Shown: positions 34,706-41,692 of the stretch, in pieces
Numbering within the stretch: the stretch's first letter is position 1
How the letters are laid out: each line of letters opens with the position of its first letter
The notes under the pieces: generated by a model
Told to the model about the DNA's origin: nothing
Database searches by the model: none
Seen by the model: the letters and a program-made list of their open reading frames with translations, nothing else
Position numbers and translations under genes: made by a program
Source: RGIG3077 sp964490175
GTDB taxonomy: Bacteria; Bacillota; Clostridia; Oscillospirales; Ruminococcaceae
Direction of reading: 5' to 3'
Length of the DNA: 41,692 bases
Assembly (NCBI GenBank): GCA_964490175.1
Contig: CAZBAI010000014.1
Coordinates: 1 to 41,692, forward strand

Positions 34706-34734
34706 TTTACAAATTATACTATTTGTTATATAAT
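34706..34734 (+). promoter_or_regulatory. Promoter of the XRE regulator with an overlapping inverted repeat
   Basis: TTTACA (34706-34711), 17 bp, TATAAT (34729-34734). ACAAAT-TATACT-ATTTGT (34709-34726) is a perfect 6-bp inverted repeat overlapping the -35 box and spacer, a likely operator, perhaps for autorepression. Confidence 0.7.
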
Positions 34735-34835
34735 TGTGAATGTGGCACGCCGCAAACGGCACGCTGCAAAATCAAAGCAAAATTTCAGTACAATCTGTAT
34801 TACATATATCGCTGTGCCATGAAAGGGATAATAAA

Positions 34836-35531
34836 ATGAACGCCGACTTTCCTCGAATAATTACACTGCTCAGAAAAGAACGTAAAATAAGCCAAAAAAA
34901 AGCCTCTGCCGATTTAGGCGTGTCGCAGGCTCTTTTATCGCACTATGAAAAAGGCATAAGAGAATGCGGCTTGGATTTTCTTGTAAAGATTGCCGATTAC
35001 TATGACGTTTCGGTAGATTACCTCCTCGGGCGCTCTCCCGAGCCGAAAGGCAAAACCTTTACCGTAAACGATATTCCCGACACCTCGTCGGAAAAGGACA
35101 GGGTAACACCCGACGCCGCAGTCGCAATATTCAGCAAAAAAATAGTTATAAATTCCGTCAATATGCTGTATGCTATGATAATCGAATCAAAAAACAAAAA
35201 GCTATTGCGCAGCGTTACATCTTCGCTCAACATGGCAATATACAAAGCGTTTAGGGCAATGTGCTCGGCAAACCCCGGTAATGACGCAAATATGTTTTCC
35301 GTAAGTCAAACCGCATACAGACAAGGAGCAGACGCTGTTGAAAAACTAAACGAAGGCATTTGCCTTAGCGAAGCCGAAGTTATGAAATGCAAAAGCGAAA
35401 CCGACGCATTCGCTTTCAGCCACGATGCTCTTGCCGCACAGGGTTATTCTTCATACGCTTCATCTATGCTCAACCTTATCAAAAACAGCGAAGCTTCGAT
35501 AAAGGAGCTTGAAGCGAAAATATCCGAGTAA
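34836..35531 (+). CDS. XRE family HTH transcriptional regulator
   Basis: This 231-residue protein has an N-terminal Cro/CI-type helix-turn-helix (about residues 7-62: LLRKERKISQKKASADLGVS, then LLSHYEKGIRECGLDFLVKI and SVDYLLGRS). A longer C-terminal region of mostly helical character, with no recognised ligand or oligomer domain, follows. The ATG at 34836 follows AAAGGG. An inverted repeat in its own promoter suggests autoregulation. It precedes the NusG-II and rnf genes by 64 bp on the same strand, so it might influence that operon, but no shared operator is seen. Confidence 0.9.
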   Translation: MNADFPRIITLLRKERKISQKKASADLGVSQALLSHYEKGIRECGLDFLVKIADYYDVSVDYLLGRSPEPKGKTFTVNDIPDTSSEKDRVTPDAAVAIFSKKIVINSVNMLYAMIIESKNKKLLRSVTSSLNMAIYKAFRAMCSANPGNDANMFSVSQTAYRQGADAVEKLNEGICLSEAEVMKCKSETDAFAFSHDALAAQGYSSYASSMLNLIKNSEASIKELEAKISE

Positions 35532-35595
35532 CGCTTTGCATATTGATTGTAACACATTTTTTAAAAAAAGAAAAGCCTTAATTTACAAAAATAAT

Positions 35596-35985
35596 ATGAA
35601 AAAATCAACCTCACCGATATTTATCCGCAAAACAGATTTTATAATTTTCGGAATTATAACCGCTTTAGCTGTATTTTGCCTTGTTTTCGTCAAATCGCAA
35701 ACCGAAAAAGGCAGTTTTGCCGAAATTACCGTTGGCGGCAAAGTTTTGGCGAATGTCAGTTTGGAAAACGATGAAATTTTTCGCATAAACGGAATCGATA
35801 ATGTTGAATTTGAAGTCAAAGACGGCGCAATTTGCGTAAAATCAAACGACTGTGCGGACAAAATCTGTGAAAAAACAGGCTTTGTTTCAAACTGCGGCGA
35901 AAGCATTGTGTGCCTGCCGAAAAAATTGACCGTTACCGTAAAGTCAAAATTTCGCAGTGATGATTTTGACGCAGCCGTCGGGTGA
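35596..35985 (+). CDS. NusG domain II-containing membrane-anchored protein
   Basis: This 129-residue protein has an N-terminal membrane helix (FIIFGIITALAVFCLVFV) and an extracellular NusG-II-type beta domain with a Cys-containing core (VKSNDCADKICEKTGFVSNC, then GESIVCLPKKLTVTV). Such genes commonly lie next to Gx-transporter and rnf or ApbE genes in Clostridia, but their role is not established. The ATG at 35596 is chosen because the membrane anchor starts there; the ribosome site is weak. It is the first gene of the rnf cluster. Confidence 0.85.
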   Translation: MKKSTSPIFIRKTDFIIFGIITALAVFCLVFVKSQTEKGSFAEITVGGKVLANVSLENDEIFRINGIDNVEFEVKDGAICVKSNDCADKICEKTGFVSNCGESIVCLPKKLTVTVKSKFRSDDFDAAVG

Positions 35986-35991
35986 TTTGAT

Positions 35992-36507
35992 ATGAAAAAG
36001 GCTGAATCTATCGCAAAAGCAGGCTTAATGCTGTCGCTCATGTGCGCCATATCGTTTGTTGAAAGCAGGATTTGCTCGTTTTTTCCGCACGGCATAAGAA
36101 TAGGGCTTGCCAATATCATAATAATGCTGGCTGTGTTTTCGCACAGTTTTAAATTTGCACTTTCTCTCAGTGTTTTAAAATCGGTTTTTGTATTTTGCAC
36201 CAGAGGTCCGGTGGCTTTTTTTATGTCGCTTTGCGGCGGCGTTGTTTCCGTTGCCGTTTTGGCTTTTGCCTTTCGCTCAAAGCGTGCAAGCGTTATGCTT
36301 TGCAGTGTTTTCGGCGCAATTTCGCACAATCTTTCGCAATTGTGCGTGTGCGCATTTATCACGCAAAATGCCTATATTTTCTTTTATTCGCCCGTGCTTG
36401 TTCTTTCCGGAATCGGTGCGGGAATTATCACGGGGCTTTGCCTTGCATCAATTTGCCCCAAAAAAGATTTGCCATTTCAAAATGCAAGAAAAAACCGCAA
36501 TTTATAA
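35992..36507 (+). CDS. Gx transporter family membrane protein
   Basis: This 171-residue integral membrane protein has about five or six hydrophobic segments. The segment GIRIGLANIIIMLAVF is typical of the Gx transporter family (Pfam Hpre_diP_synt_I, once annotated as heptaprenyl diphosphate synthase component I). The fold is thought to be ECF-S-like, and the transported compound is unknown. The start lies 6 bp after the NusG-II gene stop. In Clostridia this pair usually comes before rnf genes, as here. Confidence 0.85.
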   Translation: MKKAESIAKAGLMLSLMCAISFVESRICSFFPHGIRIGLANIIIMLAVFSHSFKFALSLSVLKSVFVFCTRGPVAFFMSLCGGVVSVAVLAFAFRSKRASVMLCSVFGAISHNLSQLCVCAFITQNAYIFFYSPVLVLSGIGAGIITGLCLASICPKKDLPFQNARKNRNL

Positions 36508-36593
36508 TCATATCGCAGTCGTTGCAACGTGATTTGAGCGAGCTTATCACGCTTTGCTCCGATTTTAATTTTCCCCGAAAAGGAGCTTTGTTA

Positions 36594-37862
36594 ATGTTAA
36601 AAAAAAGCGGCAAAATCAAGCTTTGTACGCACAAGGAAACTCAATTTTCCGAAACGGTTATACAAAGCGCACCGAAAAAAATCACACTGCCCATGGCAAT
36701 GAGCGCCGGAGATGAAGCCAAAGCGCTTGTCAATATAGGCGACAAGATCTTGATGGGACAAAAAATCGCACAAAGCAGCGGCACTTTATCTCTGCCGATT
36801 CACTCAAGCGTTTCGGGAAAAGTCGTTGGTTTCGGACAAATGCGTCTTATAAACGGCAAAACGTGCAAAACCGTGCAGATTGAATCGGACGGTGAGCAAA
36901 CGCTTTTTTGCGATATAAAACCCGTTGAAATAACAGATAAGGAAAGCCTTATCACCGCTTTGAAAGAATCGGGGATTTGCGGCTTGGGCGGTGCAGGCTT
37001 CCCGACATATGTTAAGCTTTCGGCAAAAGCCGATATCGACACGCTGATTATCAATGCCGCCGAATGCGAACCTTATATCACCTCTGATTGCCGTGAAATA
37101 ATCGAAAATACCGATGATGTTGTAAACGGCATTAAGCTTATTAAAAATACGCTTGGTATACATATAGCTATAATCGCCATTGAGGAAAACAATTTTGACG
37201 CTCTAAACGCACTTTCGGCTAAGCTTGAAAACTGCGATGATATTTCGGTTTTCACGCTCAAAGGCGGATATCCGCAGGGTGCGGAAAAAGTGCTCATTCG
37301 CACAGTCACGAAAAGGACTGTAAAGCCCGATTGCCTGCCATCGGATGTAGGCGTAATCGTTTTGAACGTTTCTACCGTATCGCAAATCAATCGCTATTGC
37401 AAAACAGGCGTTCCGCTTATAAAGCGCCGTGTTACGGTTCAGGGCGACTGCGTTTCAAAGCCGTGCAATGTTTTGGCATATATCGGCACAGAAGCCAAAG
37501 AACTTTTTGAACTTGCCGAAACCGATTTTTCAAAATTAAACAGGGTCGTTTTCGGCGGCCCTATGACGGGAAATCCGCAAATTTCACTAAACTCCCCCAT
37601 CACAAAAACAACAAATGCGATTCTTGCGCTTTCAAAAAGCGAATATAAAAGAAAAACCGCCTGTATAAGGTGCGCACGCTGCGTCAATGCCTGCCCTGCC
37701 AAGCTTATGCCGACGGAAATCGAAAAGGCGTATATCGCACGTGATATCGAACGGTTAAAAAAGCTTAACGTTTCGCTGTGCATGGGCTGTGCAAGCTGCT
37801 CGTTTGTTTGCCCCGCAAACAGGAATCTTGCCGAAACCGTTCGGCTTGCCAAATCACTTTAA
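36594..37862 (+). CDS. rnfC: Rnf complex subunit RnfC
   Basis: This 422-residue peripheral subunit of the Rnf ferredoxin:NAD+ oxidoreductase is thought to carry the NADH and FMN-binding region (GLGGAGFPTYVK, INAAECEPYITSDCR) and two [4Fe-4S] clusters (CIRCARCVNACP and CMGCASCSFVCP). The ATG at 36594 follows AAAAGGAG; the longer open frame before it is a shadow of the Gx gene. It has no long C-terminal Ala/Lys tail such as that of some proteobacterial RnfC. The first of six rnf genes in C-D-G-E-A-B order. Confidence 0.95.
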   Translation: MLKKSGKIKLCTHKETQFSETVIQSAPKKITLPMAMSAGDEAKALVNIGDKILMGQKIAQSSGTLSLPIHSSVSGKVVGFGQMRLINGKTCKTVQIESDGEQTLFCDIKPVEITDKESLITALKESGICGLGGAGFPTYVKLSAKADIDTLIINAAECEPYITSDCREIIENTDDVVNGIKLIKNTLGIHIAIIAIEENNFDALNALSAKLENCDDISVFTLKGGYPQGAEKVLIRTVTKRTVKPDCLPSDVGVIVLNVSTVSQINRYCKTGVPLIKRRVTVQGDCVSKPCNVLAYIGTEAKELFELAETDFSKLNRVVFGGPMTGNPQISLNSPITKTTNAILALSKSEYKRKTACIRCARCVNACPAKLMPTEIEKAYIARDIERLKKLNVSLCMGCASCSFVCPANRNLAETVRLAKSL

Positions 37863-37900
37863 TCAAAAAAGCAACTCAATATACAGAAAGGTTTTTATAA

Positions 37901-38833
37901 ATGAATAAGCTGACTGTATCGCCGCCGCCACAGATAAAGTCATCTGTGACGACGCAAAAAATCATGCTCTGTGTGTGCGCAGCACTTTTGCCCACGGTTG
38001 TTGCCGCCGCCTTAATTTACGGCGCAAGGGCGCTTTTAATCGTGCTTTGCTGTGTGGTTTCGGCAGTAATGTTTGAATACATCTTCACACTGACAGCAAA
38101 AAAAGAAAACACAATATCGGATTTATCTGCCGTTGTAACCGGGCTTTTGCTTGCGCTCAATCTGCCGGTGACCGTGCCGCTGTGGATATGCAGCCTCGGT
38201 TCTTTCATCGCCATTGTGGCGGTAAAGCAGTTTTTCGGCGGCTTAGGCAAGAATTTTGCAAATCCCGCCATTACCGCAAGAATCGTACTGACCCTTTCGT
38301 TTCCGCAGTATATGTCGAATCAAGCGTTTGTATATGACGGAGTTACACAGGCAACACCGCTTTCCGCCACGCAAGGCAGCTTTGAAATCGCCGAACTTTT
38401 TCTGGGTAAATATGCCGGTTGCATAGGCGAAACCTGCACGCTCACACTGCTTATCGGCGCAATTGCTCTCATTGCGCTTAAAATCATATCGCCCGTGCTG
38501 CCTTTTTCGTTCATCGGCACTTTTGCGCTGTGCGTTGCCGTATCGGGAAACGACGTTGCTTATCACCTGCTTTCCGGCGGCTTGGTTCTCGGCGCTTTCT
38601 TTATGGCGACCGATTATGTCACCTCGCCCATAACCGCAAAGGGCAAGCTTTTTGCGGGCATTTTCTGCGGATTCATCACATTTGTCATCAGGTTCTGCGC
38701 AAATTCGCCCGAGGGAGTAAGCTATGCGATTCTTCTTATGAATATAATCACACCGTATATTGACGACTTTACCCGACAAAATCCCTTGGGAATGTCTTTT
38801 GCAAAGAAAGGACGGTTAAAGGATAATGATTAA
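37901..38833 (+). CDS. rnfD: Rnf complex subunit RnfD
   Basis: This 310-residue polytopic subunit carries covalent FMN. The flavinylation motif reads DGVTQAT (146-152), with Thr152 the expected attachment residue of the D-x-x-T-x-A-T pattern. Multiple hydrophobic helices and the segment FFGGLGKNFANPAITARIVL are typical. The ribosome site AGAAAGG precedes the ATG. It overlaps rnfG by 8 bp. An ApbE flavin transferase is needed but not encoded in this window. Confidence 0.95.
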   Translation: MNKLTVSPPPQIKSSVTTQKIMLCVCAALLPTVVAAALIYGARALLIVLCCVVSAVMFEYIFTLTAKKENTISDLSAVVTGLLLALNLPVTVPLWICSLGSFIAIVAVKQFFGGLGKNFANPAITARIVLTLSFPQYMSNQAFVYDGVTQATPLSATQGSFEIAELFLGKYAGCIGETCTLTLLIGAIALIALKIISPVLPFSFIGTFALCVAVSGNDVAYHLLSGGLVLGAFFMATDYVTSPITAKGKLFAGIFCGFITFVIRFCANSPEGVSYAILLMNIITPYIDDFTRQNPLGMSFAKKGRLKDND

Positions 38834-39344
38834 AGATTACTTGCTTCCGTCTTTTGTTCTCACCGCAGTATGTACGGTCACCGCAGCCCTGCTCGTTCTG
38901 GCAAATGCCGTTACCGAAAAGCCGATCGCACGTATGCGCCAAAAAAACACAATAGATGCGCTAAGCTCGACCTTCGGCGACGGTGAATATACCGAAATCG
39001 ACATAAATAACGAAAACATAGCGCAGACCTTTCAAAAAGGCGACGGCACGCTGATTTTCAGAATAGTTTCCTCGGGCTACAATAAAGACGGCATTGAATT
39101 GCTCATCGGCGTTGATTCAAACGGTGTGACCGGCATTGCCGCACTTGAAATTTCGGAAACAAAGGGCGTTGGCACAAAGGTCGGCGAAGATGAATTTCTT
39201 TCACAGTTTTGCAATGCAGATTCATATGACGATATCAGCCGAATCGACTCGGTTTCGGGCGCAACATACTCTTCAAACGGCGTAAAAAGCGCTGTTGCCT
39301 GTGCGCTCAAAGCCTTTGACGAATATTCGCAGGGGGATTTATGA
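38826..39344 (+). CDS. rnfG: Rnf complex subunit RnfG
   Basis: This 172-residue subunit has one N-terminal membrane helix (VLTAVCTVTAALLVLANAV) and an extracytoplasmic FMN-binding domain. The flavinylation motif is DSVSGAT (141-147), with Thr147 the expected covalent FMN site. It relays electrons within the complex. It overlaps both neighbours, rnfD by 8 bp and rnfE by 4 bp (ATGA), implying translational coupling. Confidence 0.95.
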   Translation: MIKDYLLPSFVLTAVCTVTAALLVLANAVTEKPIARMRQKNTIDALSSTFGDGEYTEIDINNENIAQTFQKGDGTLIFRIVSSGYNKDGIELLIGVDSNGVTGIAALEISETKGVGTKVGEDEFLSQFCNADSYDDISRIDSVSGATYSSNGVKSAVACALKAFDEYSQGDL

Positions 39345-40018
39345 ATTATTTTAAAGAATTTACCAAGGGCATTGTCAAGGAAAACCCCGTGCTGGTGCTC
39401 TTGCTGGGCACGTGTCCGACACTTGCTTTAACAACACAGGTTTCAAACGCAATCGGCATGGGGCTTGCAACAACATTTGTTCTCGCTTGCTCCAATACGG
39501 TAATTTCTCTTTTGAGAAAATCTATTCCAAACGCCGTAAGACTGCCCTGCTTTATCGTCATAATCGCAGGTTTTGTCACTTTTGTCGATTTTTTTCTCGC
39601 AGGATTCTTCCCTGCACTGTATAACGCACTCGGGGTATTTTTATCGCTTATTACGGTAAACTGTATTGTGCTTGGCAGGGCTGAAATGTTTGCTTGCAAA
39701 AACAAGCCTTTGCCTGCCCTTTTAGACGGATTGGGAATGGGCATAGGATTCACGCTTGCGCTTATCATAATGGCAAGCATAAGAGAAATTCTCGGTCTTG
39801 GCTCATGGTTTGGACTGCAAATTCCGTTCATCGAACCTATCGGAATATTCACAATGAGCGCAGGCGGTTTCTTCACTTTCGGAATCGTCATTGCCCTTGT
39901 GGCTAAACTTTCAAAAAAACCGTTGCCGAAAAATTTGGGCTGCGCCGGCTGCCCGAACGCTTCAAACTGCATAGAGCGCCTTGGCAACGAAGCAAATGCG
40001 AAAGGAGTTTGCGAATAG
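39341..40018 (+). CDS. rnfE: Rnf complex subunit RnfE
   Basis: This 225-residue integral subunit is paralogous to RnfA, with six or so membrane helices and the conserved NxxL/NC helix (LSLITVNCIVLGRAEMFA). The C-terminus extends in a Cys-rich tail (LGCAGCPNASNC...GVCE) beyond the membrane core. The RnfA/RnfE pair is thought to hold an iron-sulfur centre in the membrane; what the tail does is unknown. The start overlaps rnfG by ATGA and the stop precedes rnfA by one base. Confidence 0.94.
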   Translation: MNYFKEFTKGIVKENPVLVLLLGTCPTLALTTQVSNAIGMGLATTFVLACSNTVISLLRKSIPNAVRLPCFIVIIAGFVTFVDFFLAGFFPALYNALGVFLSLITVNCIVLGRAEMFACKNKPLPALLDGLGMGIGFTLALIIMASIREILGLGSWFGLQIPFIEPIGIFTMSAGGFFTFGIVIALVAKLSKKPLPKNLGCAGCPNASNCIERLGNEANAKGVCE

Positions 40019-40019
40019 A

Positions 40020-40592
40020 ATGAACAACATTATCGGGATTTTTATATCGGGAATATTAACGGAAAATTTTGTTCTTTCAAAAACTTTCGGAATTTGCCCG
40101 TTTCTCGGGGTTTCCAAAAAGCTTTCAAGTAGTTTGGGAATGGGTGCGGCAGTAACCTTTGTAATGTTTTTCGCAACGTTGCTGACGCATCCGATATACA
40201 CATATCTGCTTGTGCCGAATAATGCCCAATATCTCAAAACAATCGCTTTTATCTTGATTATTGCGCTTTTTGTACAGTTAGTTGAAATGTTTTTAAAACG
40301 TTTTATCAAGCCGCTTTACAAAGCTCTCGGAATATATCTGCCGCTTATCACAACAAATTGCGCTGTGCTCGGCGTAACAATGCTCAACGTTGACAGCGAA
40401 TACAGCCTTGCCGAATCGCTATGCAACGCCCTTGCAGGCGGAATAGGATTTACATTAGCGCTGATAATGTTCGCCGGCGTGCGCTCACGCATTGATTCCG
40501 ACAGCGTTCCCGAAAGCTTAAAAGGTATGCCGATAACGCTAATTGCCGCATCAATCGTGTCACTTTGTTTTATGGGCTTTTCGGGAATATAA
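40020..40592 (+). CDS. rnfA: Rnf complex subunit RnfA
   Basis: This 190-residue integral subunit opens with NIIGIFISGILTENFVLSKT and shows the conserved LPLITTNCAVLGVTML helix with Cys. An AAAGGAG site precedes the ATG at 40020. Together with RnfE and RnfD it forms the ion-pumping membrane part. The usual close spacing to rnfB is broken here by a 163-bp gap filled by a four-hairpin element. Confidence 0.95.
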   Translation: MNNIIGIFISGILTENFVLSKTFGICPFLGVSKKLSSSLGMGAAVTFVMFFATLLTHPIYTYLLVPNNAQYLKTIAFILIIALFVQLVEMFLKRFIKPLYKALGIYLPLITTNCAVLGVTMLNVDSEYSLAESLCNALAGGIGFTLALIMFAGVRSRIDSDSVPESLKGMPITLIAASIVSLCFMGFSGI

Positions 40593-40602
40593 CTTAGGCA
40601 AG

Positions 40603-40736
40603 ATGTCCCCCACCTCTAAGGTGGTGGGGGGACATTTACCATTCAGTAGAGGGATACAATTCCCTACTGAATGGCAGGTTGGCAAAGCCAACCCTTGCCA
40701 CGTTGAATGACGGGGCAAGCCCCTTATTGAATCAAC
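40603..40736 (+). other. Four-hairpin palindromic element between rnfA and rnfB
   Basis: Four consecutive stem-loops fill the gap. They are ATGTCCCCC...GGGGGGACAT (40603-40635), CCATTCAGTA...TACTGAATGG (40639-40674), GGTTGGC-AAA-GCCAACC (40677-40693, extended by GGCA/TGCC) and GTTGA...GGGG-CAAG-CCCC...TCAAC (40702-40736). None is followed by a T run, so they are not terminators. The compact palindromes resemble MITE or IS200/IS605-associated palindromic elements, or a structured RNA. The family is not identified. Confidence 0.7.
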
Positions 40737-40755
40737 TGCAAAACGGAGGTTTAAT

Positions 40756-41550
40756 ATGGAATATCTTTTCCCCATATTGATATTTCTTGCGCTCGGATTG
40801 GTTGCGGGCGTTTTACTCAGCGTTGCTTCAAAAGCGTTTGATGTAAAAAAAGACGAAAAACTCGACGAAATTTCACGCATATTACCCGGAGCTAACTGCG
40901 GTGCCTGCGGATATGCAGGCTGTGCCGATTACGCCAAAGCTGTTTTTTCAAGCGGTGAAAAAGCGACCCTTTGCAAAGTGGGCGGTGCAAAGACAAGCGA
41001 CAAAATCGGCAAAATCATGGGTGTTGAATCCGCATTTGTTCCCGAAGCGGCTTTTGTCGGCTGCAACGGCAGTTGCGAAAACGCAAAAATTGATTTTAAT
41101 TTCGCCGGAACATTATCATGCAGTGCCGCCAAAATGTATTACGGCGGAATAAAGGGCTGCAAATACGGCTGCATCGGCTTGGGCGATTGTGCAAGCGCTT
41201 GCGAACATAACGCAATTTCAATCACAAGCGGCGTTGCCGTTATCGACAAATCGCTGTGCCGTGCCTGTGGCAAATGCATAAACATTTGCCCTAACAATCT
41301 TATTTCGCTCGTGCCGATAACCAAGCATTATTCTGTAAAATGCTCATCATGCGACGACGGCAAACACACAAAAAGCGTTTGCCGAAAAGGGTGCATAGGT
41401 TGCGGAATCTGCGAGCGCAAATGCATGAGCGGCGCCATCGGCATTAAGGATTTTCACGCCGTAATCGATTATTCAAAATGCATTGGCTGCGGTCAGTGCT
41501 ACGAAGCCTGCCCTGTCGGCGCAATTTTTTGCTGTGAAAGGCAACAGTAA
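40756..41550 (+). CDS. rnfB: Rnf complex subunit RnfB
   Basis: This 264-residue subunit is the ferredoxin-facing electron entry point. It has one N-terminal membrane helix, the 4Fe-4S Fes domain (GANCGACGYAGCADYAKAVF), and several ferredoxin-type clusters: CKYGCIGLGDCASAC, CRACGKCINICP, CIGCGICERKC and CIGCGQCYEACP. A GGAGG site lies 8 nt before the ATG. It is the last gene of the rnf operon; no strong terminator is visible before the tRNA promoter. Confidence 0.96.
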   Translation: MEYLFPILIFLALGLVAGVLLSVASKAFDVKKDEKLDEISRILPGANCGACGYAGCADYAKAVFSSGEKATLCKVGGAKTSDKIGKIMGVESAFVPEAAFVGCNGSCENAKIDFNFAGTLSCSAAKMYYGGIKGCKYGCIGLGDCASACEHNAISITSGVAVIDKSLCRACGKCINICPNNLISLVPITKHYSVKCSSCDDGKHTKSVCRKGCIGCGICERKCMSGAIGIKDFHAVIDYSKCIGCGQCYEACPVGAIFCCERQQ

Positions 41551-41614
41551 AAAGCGTTGCTCCGATTAAAATAAAATTTAAAGAGATAATTTTCCCTAAA
41601 TTTATTTTTCGGAC

Positions 41615-41643
41615 TTGATTTTTTATAATGTATATGATATAAT
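41615..41643 (+). promoter_or_regulatory. Promoter of the tRNA-Arg gene
   Basis: TTGATT (41615-41620), 17 bp, TATAAT (41638-41643), 20 bp before the predicted 5' end of the tRNA. Confidence 0.8.
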
Positions 41644-41663
41644 AGTTTACGCAGTTTTGAAAC

Positions 41664-41692
41664 GCCTCCTTAGTTAAATGGATATAATAAAC
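41664..41692 (+). tRNA. tRNA-Arg, 5' part, probably anticodon CCU
   Basis: GCCTCCTTAGTTAAATGGAT and the following bases contain an acceptor strand and D-arm. The D-arm text TTAGTTAAATGGATATAA matches that of the bacterial tRNA-Arg(CCU) type, such as E. coli argW. The gene runs off the window before the anticodon, so isotype is inferred from D-arm similarity only. Confidence 0.7.

Noticed and set aside
36508..36593. Riboswitch before rnfC
   Set aside because: There is one CGTGAT/ATCACG stem, but nothing matches a riboswitch core that I know.

Overview
The window looks like a low-to-mid GC Firmicutes genome, most likely a fibre-degrading Ruminococcus or relative (class Clostridia). The pointers are strong GGAGG-type ribosome binding sites, TTGACA/TATAAT promoters, dockerin-bearing cellulosome-type glycoside hydrolases, a six-subunit Rnf complex preceded by NusG-II and Gx-transporter genes, a ROK glucokinase and an EF-G-2-like GTPase. 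The species is inferred, not shown. Two runs of exactly 100 N (20709-20808 and 25704-25803) mark assembly joins, and both fall inside tandem repeats.

Layout. 1-4.4 kb: 3' end of ftsH, then maf, an EF-G-like GTPase and an HPr/Crh-like protein on the minus strand. 4.6-10.6 kb: fibre-degradation block with a GH9 cellulase with C-terminal dockerin (minus), radC, an HU gene, and a GH5 enzyme with two N-terminal beta-rich modules and an internal dockerin (plus). A near-identical 14-bp cre/LacI-type palindrome lies upstream of each hydrolase. 10.7-15.7 kb: minus-strand Tad-like cluster (TadC, pilin-like protein, small membrane protein, A24 prepilin peptidase, TPR/Ig-repeat surface protein) with no ATPase and with one clear and one possible frameshift. 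15.9-19.2 kb: sugar-phosphate operon manA-glk-glmM. 19.3-21.4 kb: a proline-rich protein with 45-bp and 99-bp in-frame repeats. 21.6-25.5 kb: valS-folC. 25.6-26.1 kb: a tandem array of a 134-bp element with an extended -10 box and a potential four-way-junction fold, then a 28-codon ORF. 26.1-31.4 kb: uvrB-GNAT-uvrA. 31.5-33.2 kb: a GH26 mannanase-type lipoprotein with a CBM35-like module. 33.2-35.5 kb: a membrane protein, a histidine phosphatase and an XRE regulator. 35.6-41.6 kb: NusG-II, Gx transporter and rnfCDGEAB, with a four-hairpin element between rnfA and rnfB. The window ends in the first 29 bases of a tRNA-Arg gene with its own promoter.

How the genes may fit together (inference): secreted GH9, GH5 and GH26 enzymes would release gluco- and manno-oligosaccharides, ManA and glucokinase would feed the sugars into glycolysis, GlmM would divert hexosamine to the wall, and Rnf would couple ferredoxin oxidation to an ion gradient. 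The Crh-like protein and the cre-like sites suggest carbon control of the cellulases.

The most unusual items are the 134-bp array upstream of uvrB, the four-hairpin insertion inside the rnf operon, the frameshifted TPR/Ig gene, the shared palindrome at both cellulase genes, the HPr-like protein lacking the phospho-histidine motif, and the EF-G-like GTPase with altered G3 and G4 motifs.
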